64,000 nt of DNA, taken from Orthosia cruda (taxonomy: Eukaryota; Arthropoda; Insecta; Lepidoptera; Noctuidae). Position numbers and translations under genes: made by a program. Location: positions 2,418,001 to 2,482,000 of the forward strand of contig OZ059838.1 in assembly GCA_964057195.1 (NCBI GenBank), given 5' to 3'. The notes under the pieces were generated by a model that did no database searches, was not told where the DNA came from, and was given only the letters and a program-made list of their open reading frames with translations. This document shows, piece by piece, positions 42,145 to 52,308 of this stretch. Numbering within the stretch: position 1 is the stretch's first letter; each line of letters begins with the position of its first letter.

Positions 42145-42520
42145 CGTAGATATAATGAGATGAGAATGTTGAGATGGATGTGCGAAGTGAAGAGAATGGA
42201 TGAAGTGAGATAGAGAAGGTATAGAAGGTATAGATATATTAGAGGCAGTTTGAAAGTGGCGCCAGTGACAGAAAAGTTGAAAGGAAACCGTTTGTCCTGG
42301 TATGGTCATGCGATGAGGAGGAATGAAACGCATGTTACTAAAAGAGTTATGAATATTAATGTGGATGGATGGAGTGGGAGGGGACGGCTGAAGAAAAGAT
42401 GAATGGACTGTGTGAGGAGTCATATGAAAGAAAAGGGAGTCAGTGATGTCGTGACGGAGGACATGACGGTATGGAAGAAGAAAATGTGTTGTGCCGACCC
42501 CAAGTAACATGGGGCATGGG
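42145..42520 (+). mobile_element. Non-LTR retrotransposon C-terminal fragment (RTE-like)
   Basis: The plus strand gives NEMRMLRWMCEVKRMDEVR, RYIRGSLKVAPVTEKLKGNR, LSWYGHAMRRNETHVTKRVM, NINVDGWSGRGRLKKR then stop, MDCVRSHMKEKGVSDVVTED and TVWKKKMCCADPK. This is the end of a lepidopteran endonuclease-reverse transcriptase protein. Two stops are visible. The tail GGAAGATGATGATG resembles the RTE ending. Confidence 0.75.
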
Positions 42521-42769
42521 CAGGAAGATGATGATGTCTCGTAGATAGGTTTTTGTTTGAACTAAACAGAGTAATACCTCATAATGAATTACAAGTCCAT
42601 GAACAATCCGAGTCAAATTGAAAATGAATTTTTCATTGTGCAACGTTTGACCGTGGTATTGATTAAATTATTTCACCATTATATCAGCAAGCCTGATCAA
42701 TTCTTTGCAAGGGTAAATCAGTATTTCCCTAGACACAAAAAAGAACAATCACAGGCATCGCTACAATTT

Positions 42770-43385
42770 TTTTTTTATTAGCCTGCGGAAATGCTCATGC
42801 ATGCTATGCTACCACAGGTAGATAGCGCAGTTATGTGGGACTCCAACCCACTAAAACTCCACGGTTTCCTGTTGTGCCGCTTATGGCGGGAACACAGGCA
42901 CGCGTTAGCACTCACCGCGAACCCGCCGCGGCCATCCGTCACCGGACCCTCCTTTGGGGTGTACCACCCATCACCAGCGCACCAGAACACATTGCACGCC
43001 GTGACCACCCCAGGGACCAAACCAGCACATGGGCGCCAGACGGCCCAGTGTATGGCACCCTTAGCCCTCCTTTGACGGGACAGGTCAGTGGCCCCACCAC
43101 CTATCACATTTCGGCCGCAGGCGATAGGGACCTCCCCTGCGGCCCCACCTCATCCGCAATCAAACGGTGGCGACCCCGTCCAGGCCACGGAAGGTAGGTA
43201 GAGCGGCGCAACGCAATACCGGCACTCCTCTCTCACCGCGGTCTACTCTCCAACCCACAGCTGCGATATCGTATGGGACGTGCTCCATATGATATCGAGC
43301 GAGGCTCAGATGCGATGTCGCCTGTTGCCAAGCGGAACCGCAACCTACAGGTTGGCCGCTACGTCGTCGGCTTAATCAGAAAAAG
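42770..43385 (-). mobile_element. Probable non-LTR element 3' UTR with poly(A), GC-rich
   Basis: Much more GC-rich than its surroundings. On the minus strand it ends with GTGGAGTTTTAGTGGGTTGG, CATGAGCATTTCCGCAGGCT and AATAAAAAAAAAATTG, a 3' end with poly(A). Open frames on both strands reflect GC content and I see no conserved domain. The base composition supports origin in a different element. Region 43386-43954 is unassigned. Confidence 0.5.
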
Positions 43386-43954
43386 CCCTGACGAGCGGTT
43401 CCTCCTCGGGTTCCTCTTCGCTTCACCGTAGGTGACCCAGCCACGGATACTAAGACACGGAACGAAACTACGCCTTAGCTTGTGTGTCGAGTTTTTTATT
43501 TGATCTGAGAGCTCCACTGACAAACTAAAGCCTAGTTTCAATGTACGTGTAATTGAGTATGTATACGGCAAGGTGTAGTTTTAACCGGCGTCACCTTGTT
43601 GTTTGCAACGTTCCATCTTGACTTTTTATTTTATTTGAGATCTAGTTAAACAATGTCTCTGACAAAACAAATGTTGTAAAAGTCACACGCTGCGCTTGTC
43701 TGTCTGTATGTACGTGATAAAATGGACCAACTTAATTTATTTCGGGGCGAAAACCCACAAAACTTGACTTGACTAAAATAAATCAAAACTTATTATGTTA
43801 GGTTAAGTTCGGGCGTACAGCCGTATTGACACAGCTATGCCTTAATTTATGGAATTTACAACGCGTAGATAAATGAAATAATATCTAGAAAGGCACATAC
43901 CAGTTCTTTTAGCTGAAGTTAATTACAATATTGAAGTCACGTATATGGTAGCGT

Positions 43955-44100
43955 CTATTCGTTGGGAAAAGAAAAAAACCTTATTACACCGCCTTTTATA
44001 CTTCTGTTTTTACAGTTTAGTACGGAACAATTAACAATTTTTCTAGTGTATCTTTCACAGTTCACGGGTGCACCACAAATGTTTGGGAGCCACAGTATTT
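43955..44100 (-). pseudogene. THAP-type zinc finger, N-terminal half (candidate P-element transposase exon)
   Basis: The minus strand reads KIVNCSVLNCKNRSIKGGVI RFFSFPNE then stop. Cys-x4-Cys followed by KNR...GG...RFFSFP is the start of a THAP DNA-binding domain. P-type transposases use this domain to bind their internal sites. The residue before VNCSV is Ile (ATT) where an initiator Met would be expected. The second half (Cys...His and the AVPTIF-like end) is not in frame, so the exon is either spliced or broken. It lies 390 bp from the right terminus and points inward, as a transposase first exon would. Assignment rests on about 28 residues. Confidence 0.55.
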
Positions 44101-44471
44101 TGCTCACCGAGCGAAACAACGCTATAGGTGTGAGCGACACAACAATAGCGATGAAATGGCGAGTTGTCAGTATGACACTTGTCAATTCGATATGTTGCCA
44201 CTGTGTGTGATTGAATTACCCGAGGAAAATGCATTTTACAACTTAATAAAGCAATTATGAACTAATAATTAAATATATAAATTAATTTAATACTAAATAG
44301 ATGAAACACATGAGTTACTAAATAGTTAAGCTAGTTAGTAATTTATTTTATTTTCGTTAACTACATGAGAAAGTACCTAAATTTTCTGAAAAGGACAATC
44401 AATGGTAACACTTATCGTGACGTAGGCTTAGGCCATCCTGTAAAGAGAATACCATGTCTTATTATACCATG

Positions 44472-44486
44472 ATTATTACCTCAATG
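44472..44486 (-). repeat. Right terminal inverted repeat of the 9.7-kb insertion
   Basis: ATTATTACCTCAATG, exact reverse complement of 34784-34798, directly followed by the octamer CCTTTTTC (44487-44494). Confidence 0.9.
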
Positions 44487-46669
44487 CCTTTTTCATACTT
44501 ATTATTCTCCAGCGGAGTTGACATATGCTTACAGTCTTGCATATTAAAACGTTTTAAAACTGTTTGAATGTACGTCTTTTGGTTCACGCATATTTTCTGG
44601 TCCATTCGCTTTACATTCAAACCTAAACAGAAATCTAATTGCCCTAAATCTTTTAATGAGAAATATTTTGCCAATTCTTTTTTGACGGTAATAAATGACA
44701 TTTCCTTTTCATAAAAAATGACAATATCATCGACATAGACTGCCAGGATGACAGTTTCAACACCAAACTTTTTTAAATAGATACATAGTTCCGAAGAAGT
44801 TCTTACAAAACCTATAGAAGATAAGGTTTGGTTTAATTTATTATTCCAAGCTGGAGCCGCTTGCTTTAAACCATAGAGCGATTTTTTTAACAAGCAAACT
44901 TTTTCTTCTTCGCCTTGTTTAATAAAACCTAGAGGTTGATGCATGAAGACTTCCTCTGCCAGGTCACCATTCAGGAACGCAGTATCCACATCCAAGTGCT
45001 GCATTTTTAAATCCATTTCTGCCGCTAAAGCAATAAGTGTACGCAGAGACGAATTTCGAACAACTGGTGAAAAAGTTTCATAATAATCAGCACCTGAAAC
45101 TTGAGTGAAGCCTTTAGCAACAAGTCTAGCCTTGTACTTCACCACTCTACCTTCGGCATCCTTTTTTATTTTATACAACCATTTACATGGTATAACTTTT
45201 TTGTTGGTTTTTTCAACTAACTTCCAAGTCTTGTTTTTAGTCAGTGAATTAAACTCATCTTGCATAGCAGACTGCCAGCATGCACTATCTTCTGCTTTGA
45301 TAGCTTCATCAAAGCTTTGGGGCTCTTCAGGTTCAGTTGTAATAGTAGCATTACAATCAAAAATACTGTCAGTTTTCTTAGCTATTCTGTTTCGAAGAGG
45401 ATACAGTTCTTCAGGCATCACTGTCTGTTCGCTTATATCTTCTGTGTCAGAAATATCTTCGGCGCTAAGAAATTCTGTAGTATTATGAACTTGATCTGTT
45501 ATTAGCTCCAAGTCATTAGCTTCTTCATCTTTTTCAGTTGAGACCGCGTGACTGCTCTCCTGAGAAGTCGAACTAATTGACGGCATCGGATTATGCTCCT
45601 TCCTATGAACCAATTCTAAAGTAGATTCACTATGGACAATAAAAGGAACTGATTGTGTGGTTTTAGCCTTTATATCGGTAAAGGAATTTTCAAAAAATAC
45701 CACATCTCGTCCTTTCACTAACCTTTTTGGACAACTTGGTTCGCGAAATAAATAACTTTGTCGATCGTCTGAATATCCGACAAAAATATACTGTGCGGCT
45801 TTAGGATCTAACTTCTTCCTTAGAGGATCAGGAATCTTCACCATCGCGCGACAGCCAAAAACTTTCAAATTAGACAGGTTTGGTTTTCTATTATGCCATA
45901 ATTCATATGGCGTCTTCCCGGCGAGAGTTCGATGCGGACATCTGTTCTTTAAGAACACAGCAGTTTCCACAGCATCTTGCCAATATCCTTTTGAAAGAGA
46001 ACTATCTGAAAGCATACAACGAGCCTTTTCAACAAAAGATCTGTTTGTTCTTTCAGAAATAGCATTCTGTTGAGCATTATATGGCACTGTAGTTTGATGC
46101 TTAATACCTTCTTTGTCTAAATATTCATTAAACTGTTTATTGACATACTTAGTCCCATTATCGGATCGCAAAGTTTTAACTTTTAATCCCGTTTCCCTCT
46201 CGACCATTGATTTGAACATACAAAACCTGCTAAAAACCTCATTCTTAGATGAAATAAAATATATAAAAATCATGCGGCTAAAATCATCTATAAAAGTCAA
46301 AGCGTATTTATTTCCCTGAAAAGAATTTTCTGACATCGGACCACAAAGATCCGAATGGATAAGTTCCAATTTACATGTTGTTCTTTTGTGCGATACGGAT
46401 TAAAAAGGTTTTTTAGCCTGCTTACCTTCTATGCACGCAATGCAAGGATCTTTATCAACTTCAGTGTACACTACGCCTAGATTATCCCTTTTAAGTTTAT
46501 CTAATCCTATACGGCATAAGTGCCCAAGCCGTTTATGCCATAAACGAAAACTTGCTACATCACTTTGTACTTCGAACGCTGATAAGGGTTTGGTGGGACT
46601 AACTGTACAATCCAGCGAATATAATCCACCAGAACAAGATCCATGTAGAACTGCTTCACCTGTACAACC
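44487..46669 (-). pseudogene. copia Pol: integrase and reverse transcriptase
   Basis: The minus strand begins with the integrase zinc finger LWHKRLGHLCRIGLDKLKRD ... CIACIEGKQAKKPF (about 46555-46405), then one in-frame TAA near 46400. The integrase core follows: LIHSDLCGPMSENSF (Asp), LRSDNGTKYVNKQFNEYLDK (Asp), YNAQQNAISERTNRSFVEKA (Glu; Asn-Ala where Asn-Gly is usual). RT follows: WKLVEKTNKKVIPCKWLYKI, FSPVVRNSSLRTLIALAAEM, LDVDTAFLNGDLAEEVFMHQ (Asp), SLYGLKQAAPAWNNKLNQTL, AVYVDDIVIF (Asp pair), YFSLKDLGQLDFCLGLNVKR. The frame from 46369 to the insertion is open. It would copy RNA to cDNA and integrate it. Disabling changes are the TAA and the frameshift at about 46675. Confidence 0.93.
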
Positions 46670-47787
46670 TTCTTAAAAAATGTACAACCTTCCGTATCAA
46701 AAACAACACTAAAACCATTTTCTGTGGCTTTCTTAACAGAAATCAAATTAGTATTTAATTTAGGAACAAACACTACATTTGAGATCTTCGTAACTTTGCT
46801 GTCACTTTCCGCTTTAAGGTTATTCACAATAGGTACATTACCTATTCCTGCACTTGATAATATGTCCCCGTTGGCAATCTTTATCTGACCAGTTGAAAAT
46901 TCCTCATAGTTTACTAACCAATCAGATCTTCGAGACATGTGTGCACTGGCGCCAGAATCTACGTACCATTTATCAGACGAAATTTCATCACTATCCGCGT
47001 TTAGTGCACCGAATAAGCTTGAGAGTTTGTTCTTGTTATTGCCTGAGGCTTTGTCTTCGGACTTTCTGTTGAGTGGACAGTCCGGTTTTATGTGTCCAGG
47101 CTTCTTACAATTATAGCAAACAACTCCTCGTTTCTTACGACTTTTCTTCATCTGTACCCGCAAAGCTGCGTCAGAACTAGAACCTTCGTCGTGAATGGAT
47201 GATCTCGAAAAATCTGATAAAAGTTTCGTTTTAACGAACTCACTTGAAATGGTACTCGTAGAGTTCTCTAAAGCCATTATAAGAGGATCAAAACAAGCAG
47301 TCAATCCTCCTAGAAGAATCGCTGCGACAGATACATCTTCAATAACTTTGCCAATGTCTGACAAGTCTTGGACAGTAGTCATCACAGCATTTATGTACAG
47401 CTCTATGTTTTCAAAATCGGTCAAATTGTACCTGTATAATTTGCGTTCTAAGGCTAGACGACGACCCATAGACTTGTCTTCATAAGCCGCCGCTAATGCA
47501 TCCCATGCGTCTTTAGCAAACTTGCTATTTCTGACGTGTGTGATAGCTGCACCGTCTAGAGTTAAGCAAATTTTTGCTAAAGCAACTTCCTCATTTCTAT
47601 CCTTGGTAGTATCCTTATTAGTAGCAGGAACTTCGTTTGAATAGCCCGTAATACAACTCCACAAACCTTCGTGTATAAGGTACATCCTCATTTTGAATTT
47701 CCAAATAGGATAGTCTTGCCTACTGCTTAAGAAAATCCCAGCAAGGGAACGCAGACCAGATCCTCTGTTGTGATCTGACATCTTCAC
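46670..47787 (-). pseudogene. copia Gag and protease, frameshifted at the 3' end
   Basis: Gag reads MKMSDHNRGSGLRSLAGIFL, YPIWKFKMRMYLIHEGLWSC, AWDALAAAYEDKSMGRRLAL, LERKLYRYNLTDFENIELYI, ILLGGLTACFDPLIMALENS, the copia capsid pattern. The zinc knuckle is CYNCKKPGHIKPDC (about residue 224). The protease active site is WYVDSGASAHMS (about residue 270), with ISNVVFVPKLNTNLISVKKA beyond. Near 46675 the frame shifts and integrase continues in another frame. The gap of about 117 bp between the start at 47787 and the 5' LTR is the leader, which should hold the primer site (CGTTATCAGCACG next to the LTR). Confidence 0.92.
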
Positions 47788-47904
47788 AAAGAATAGAAAA
47801 ATTCACTTCTAAATGGTGAATTTAAATTTAGGCTTCACTCACAACAACACCACAAAAGTACACAACTTATTATTCACTTTTTCAAAGCATTCGTGCTGAT
47901 AACG

Positions 47905-48048
47905 TGTTGGAAAAACTAGTAAATAATAATATTTGATATTTATGTTATGAAGATTTTTAATGAAGTAAAGTGACAAAACAGCTGATCGTTCTTAGTACGA
48001 AATATTTTCAAAAATGACATTGATATAATAAAAACTAAAACTACAACA
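47905..48048 (-). repeat. copia 5' LTR
   Basis: 144 bp, TGTTGTAGTTTTAG... TTTTTCCAACA on the element strand, followed outside by the target duplication AATCT. See the 3' LTR for the differences. Confidence 0.95.
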
Positions 48049-48109
48049 AATCTCAATACTTATTAATAAATATTATGTAAACCCGTGCTACTAATTCTCA
48101 GCTTTGACC

Positions 48110-48290
48110 ACTTATAGCTACACTGTATTGCCCCACTTGTTGGGAAAAGGCCTTCCCGTAACATAGCCAATGTTCTCGTTTCTGCGCCAATGCCTTCCAA
48201 TTCTTAAGGAAGACGTACTGGACTTCTCGCTGTCTCCTTCATGGTCTGCCGCGGCCTCCGACTTAACTACGAGATAGGAATATTAATGAT
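48110..48290 (-). mobile_element. RTE-like LINE C-terminal scrap
   Basis: The minus strand in two frames gives RGRPRQTMKETARSPV, ELEGIGAETRTLAMLREGLF and phrases equal to GGGAAGGCCTTTTCCCAACA AGTGGGGCAATACAGTG, the usual final residues GKAFSQQVGQYS of this LINE type. Related to 54290-54840. Short and frameshifted. Confidence 0.5.
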
Positions 48291-50384
48291 ATTAGTATAT
48301 TCAGGTATTTGCGAGCTATGGCTGGCTAAGAAACTTTTGTATTTGGTGGGTATTTCTAAGGTACAGTGAACATGAGCTGCTGTTCACAGCGAGGCTTAGG
48401 GGAGATGCTTCAGGCTCAGCAGGAATGTGACCTAACAGGCGTTTAAGAGAGGCTTCCGGGGTGGTCTTTTTAGGGGTCACGGGGCCTCAACAATGTGCTG
48501 ATGATGATCACCGGGGTGGTTTTAGTGAGGTAAAATGCCCACACTCCTTGGTCTCTTCCCAAAAAGTCCAGGCGCCTTTTGAAAGGTAAAAAAAAAACTG
48601 AATACAAAATAACCTAGCTATATATATCAAACATTATAAAAGAAGTTTTTACCTGAATTTAATGTAAAGAGACTACCGTTCAAATCTGGTGGCATACAGG
48701 TAGCGTTGTTGCAATATAGTCGTAGCTGCAATAACCCGCATTTGTCTTTGCATAGTGAACGGATCAAACATGGAACCGCATTGCAATAAACTCTTTGTGT
48801 GCGTTGCGTTTGAAAAGATTGTGGGAATATTCGAGTTGCAACACTGGGGCCACTGTACAGGGTATTCAGAAATACTAATTATTAACAGAACGGAAGCAAA
48901 ATTCTTGAACCCTACTTCTTCTGCTTATTGGTGTGTCGATGGCAATCTGCAATATTGAATTAGTCCAGAACGTCCTGTGACTTTGGCGAATCCTGTGCGT
49001 AGTTGCGAGACCCAAATAGGATCCTATCATAAATATAACATGTAAAAACACAAGTCTCGCGGCGCAGCTTTTCTACCGCAAAAAGTAGTGATATCGAATG
49101 TATGTAAAACCAAGTCGGATAATTTTTTCAGTAGATACCTTAACAATTAGGTTAGAAACAAACAAATTAACCAACATAGTTTTACTCTAGAAAAACACAA
49201 TAATGTTATGTAAAAGTAAAACCAAGCCGGTTAATGTGATTTTGTTAGTTAATGATCTCGTTTTTTTTTTGTACGCAGTCCTCCTTTATTTATTATCGGG
49301 TTCTATTTCCGGTGCGTTCGTTGCGGTCCATGTTCTATTAGGTATGTACCTACACTAGGTACTCAGTCCATCTGTACTGTAAATGTAGGTAGCGCAGTTT
49401 TTGAATTATTTTACAAACAAGTTGTTTATGAATAATTCTTAAACTATAAGTTCAAATTGAATCTCATTTGGGATTATACCTAGTTATATTTTTTCTCTTA
49501 GTCACTGAAAATTCAGGCTTCTAGGCTTTATCCACAACGAAGTTACAGAGGGGTGGAAAATATCCTGAATGGCTTCGAGAAAAAGATGGTACGGCTGTGC
49601 CTTTGTTTGCTCTACTTGTTGGATACAGAAGTGCCCCCAGATGTCAAAGCCATGGCAAGCGGCCTGGCAATTCTCGCTGGAGGCGTTCTATCCTATGCTT
49701 GCCGACTTAACTCAAGGGCTTTGTCTACTTCATTGGTTCTCTGATAACTTAGCTTGCTAGCAATACAAGCTATGTCGATACGTTGGCAGAAGGGTCAACA
49801 TTGACTTTGCTTGCCATATTAAAAAATATAATAGAAACTGATGTGGTTACTCTTCTTCCGGATAATTTTATTCAGATCTTATCTTTCAATGGTATTTACA
49901 TCTACTTAATATTGTTTAATGTGTGATCCTTCTGTATTTTTCTACTTAGCGCTGCAATCAAGTATTTGATAGTGTTATAACTGACCAAATTGACGGCCGC
50001 ACGTTTTTATAAAGCGCGGCGCATTTTATTGTATTTCTGAACGTATTTTGTTGGTTGTAGCAATTCACAGCCAATTGAGGCTCGGTGATCTATTGGGTAA
50101 CAAACGAACAGGTTGCAGTTGAACGTAAACAAATGCTTTACTGATTGAGAGATACATTTTAGGATATTTATTTATAATGCTAGCCTAGTCATTGTATTAG
50201 GTAGCGTTTGGTTAGCTAGATATTTTGCAAAAAGCTTATTCGGCGTAGCACAGCTACTCGAAGATATCCCGACATCACTCTGCACTTACTGAACATCTCC
50301 GCAGTAACTAGTGGTTACATCTGGTTAGAGACACCTATAATCTTTTGTTTTATCCTGGTAGATGCCATGCCAGAGATAGCGATT
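48291..50384. other. No gene recognised
   Basis: AT-rich. Open frames at 48755-48958 and 49553-49744 have no recognisable motif. A T-run at 49261-49270 may be a retroposed tail. Nothing can be supported. Confidence 0.45.
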
Positions 50385-50730
50385 TCCAAAATTCCTTTCC
50401 CAACTTTTGGGGTTGGCTTTCAGTCTAACCGAATTTAGTTGAGTACCAGTATTTTACATGAAGGGACTGCCTATCTGACTTCCACAACCCAGTAAAAGGC
50501 TAACACGATAGCTCTTGAGCAAACTGGCAGATATCAGGCTTCTGACTACCGTAACAACTGTCAAAGATCTTCAAATGACAGCCGGGACCAACGGTTTAAC
50601 GTGCTTTCCGAGGCACTAAAGGAACTCGCTATGTAAAAATGGTCGTGGATGGGACGATCCACGGACCGATCTCGACAATCGTTGCTTAACCTTGAAGATC
50701 ACCCCGTGCAGCCGTTATTATTTAGCCACG
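50385..50730 (+). repeat. Dispersed repeat family A, longest contiguous copy
   Basis: Runs TTTCCCAACTTTTGGGGTTG, GAGTACCAGTATTTTACATG, CTGACTTCCACAACCCAGTA, CGTAACAACTGTCAAAGATC, AAATGACAGCCGGGACCAAC, GTGCTTTCCGAGGCACTAAA, GGTCGTGGATGGGACGATCC and GACAATCGTTGCTTAACCTT. It links the blocks found separately at 1630-1800, 6249-6860 and 19246-19440. Confidence 0.7.
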
Positions 50731-50764
50731 TGTGTCATCCTATCTGTTATGGCGATGTTCGAAA

Positions 50765-51635
50765 TGCCGAAATACAAGGTTTTGATCACGTGACCTTTCG
50801 ATAGCGCTTGGCAACATCAAACATTTTTGATATTATACCAATCCCTATCGTGACGTTTTCGTTGATAAATGCCATTTGTTTAGCTAGATCATCACGTGAC
50901 ATAACGATAGCGCTTGGTAACACCAAACATTTTTGATATTATACCAATCGCTATCACGACGCTTTCGTTGATGAAAGTATTTTTTCTAGCTAGATCATCA
51001 CGTGACATAACGATAGCGCTTGGCAACACCAAACATTTTTGATATTATACCAATCCCTATCGCGACGTTTTCATTGATGAATGTCATTTGTCTAGCTACT
51101 TAGCTAGATCATCACGTGACATTACGGTAGCGCTTGGCAACACCAAACATTTTTGATATTATACCAATCCCTATCGCGACGTTTTCGTTGATTAATGTCA
51201 TTTGTCTAGCTAGATTATCACGCGATATATCGATAGCGTTTGGCAACACCAAACATTTTTGATATTATACCAATCCCTGTCGCGACGCTTTCGTTGATGA
51301 GTGCCATTTGTCTAGCTAGATCATCAGGTGACAATTCGATAGCGCTTGGCAACACCAAACATTTTTGATATTATATCTACCAATCGCTATCGCGACGCTT
51401 TCGTTGGTGAATGTCATTTGTCTAGCTAGATCATCACGTCACATTTCGGTAGCGCATTTCAATCCCTTGCATATGGACATTTGTAAATCTTTGGGTATCG
51501 CTAGACAAGTAACATTTTAACAACGAAAGGGTGGCTATAGCGATTAGCTAAACGTGAAAAAGTTGGGGAATGTCAGACGCTATCAAAATGTCACGTGATC
51601 TATCTCTTACATTTTGGCATTTCGACTAGGGATGT
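50765..51635. mobile_element. Tandem array of ~106-bp units bounded by inverted repeats
   Basis: Units opening GATCATCACGTGACATAACG ATAGCGCTTGGCAACACCAA start at about 50784, 50887, 50993, 51107, 51213, 51319 and 51429, spaced 103-114 bp. Each contains ACATTTTTGATATTATACCA and GACGTTTTCGTTGATGAATG. Outside the array, TTCGAAATGCCGAAATACAA (50758) is inverted as TTACATTTTGGCATTTCGAC (51608-51627), and TGATCACGTGACCTTTCGAT AGCGC is inverted as GACGCTATCAAAATGTCACG TGATC. It looks like a non-autonomous DNA element with an expanded internal tandem repeat. Confidence 0.8.
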
Positions 51636-51927
51636 TACGGAAGTGATGGTACCGGAACCGAGGATGGAATCGGAGGTTTTAAGTTTGGTGTATCAGAATC
51701 GGAACCACAACAGAAAACGGTATCGGAGGCGGTGGCTGAAGAAATATGTGTTAAGAGAAATTCTTCTCTTCTTAGTCGGGCACTCTTGGCAGAGTGGTCG
51801 TGGTCATGGTTGGGTCCTGATGCATGATGGCTCTTGCCATGAGTCTCTATTCGTTACTATTGGACGCAGTGTAGGAACAGTCGGTTAACGTAGTTTTGGT
51901 AATCTCGTCGGCGAGCGACCAGCAGCC

Positions 51928-52308
51928 GAATTGCATAAGTGGATTCGGCAAAGGCAACAGTTTGGAACCTCTACAAAAATGACTTTACGTATTGCATATT
52001 ATACTCTAAAAAGGATAGGAGATGAATCTTTCCGTGACCTATATTGTGCCGTAGAATTGATTAAAAATAATAATTGTTTTTTCAGTTTTAAGGAACCATC
52101 ATACATATTTTATTAAAAGCATTAGAAGACCATTAGTTGTAAGTAAAACAAAATTAAATTATGTCCTAATTATTTGCAAATAAATCATCAGGAGGATGAT
52201 CATACTCTTTCCAAATTAGTTCCGCAATACCGAAAAAGTTGAAAGAAATGATTCTAACTCTTTGAAGGTTCCAAACTATTTCCTTTGCCGAATACACTTA
52301 CGCAATTC
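51928..52308. mobile_element. MITE, 381 bp, 42-bp inverted ends
   Basis: The left end GAATTGCATAAGTGGATTCG GCAAAGGCAACAGTTTGGAA CC (51928-51969) and right end 52267-52308 are reverse complements at about 37 of 42 positions. The interior has no coding frame. Region 51640-51927 is unassigned; its open frame (51595-51888) is not recognised. Confidence 0.78.

Larger units (their letters stand above)
34784..44486 (-). mobile_element. 9.7-kb DNA transposon-like insertion, probable P superfamily, with cargo
   Basis: The ends are CATTGAGGTAATAAT (34784-34798) and its exact reverse complement (44472-44486). The flanks are an 8-bp duplication CCTTTTTC (34776-34783 and 44487-44494). Deleting the insert and one octamer restores copia Pol in frame, so the boundaries are precise. 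A THAP-like zinc-finger segment lies 300-350 bp from the right end on the minus strand. THAP plus an 8-bp duplication is the combination of P-type transposons; hAT elements share only the duplication length. Most of the 9.7 kb is not transposase but TE fragments, an LTR and unidentified segments. The remainder of the transposase is not visible. Superfamily call is inference. Confidence 0.7.
33863..48048 (-). mobile_element. Ty1/copia LTR retrotransposon, split by a 9.7-kb insertion
   Basis: The LTRs are at 33863-34022 (3', 160 bp) and 47905-48048 (5', 144 bp), both TG...CA on the element strand, with a 5-bp target duplication AATCT at 33858-33862 and 48049-48053. Gag, protease, integrase, RT and RNase H follow in copia order on the minus strand. 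Without the insertion 34784-44486 and one duplicated octamer the element is about 4.5 kb. A purine-rich tract GAGGGGTGGG (minus strand, 34023-34032) abuts the 3' LTR. Confidence 0.93.

Noticed and set aside
42791..43197. Overlapping open frames of about 95-120 codons on both strands
   Set aside because: The block is GC-rich and ends in poly(A) on the minus strand; no conserved domain, so the frames are explained by base composition of a retroelement UTR.
34784..44486. hAT transposon as the identity of the 9.7-kb insertion (8-bp duplication)
   Set aside because: The ends do not have the CAGNG-type start usual for hAT and no hAT dimerisation segment was seen; the THAP-like segment favours P, though hAT is not fully excluded.
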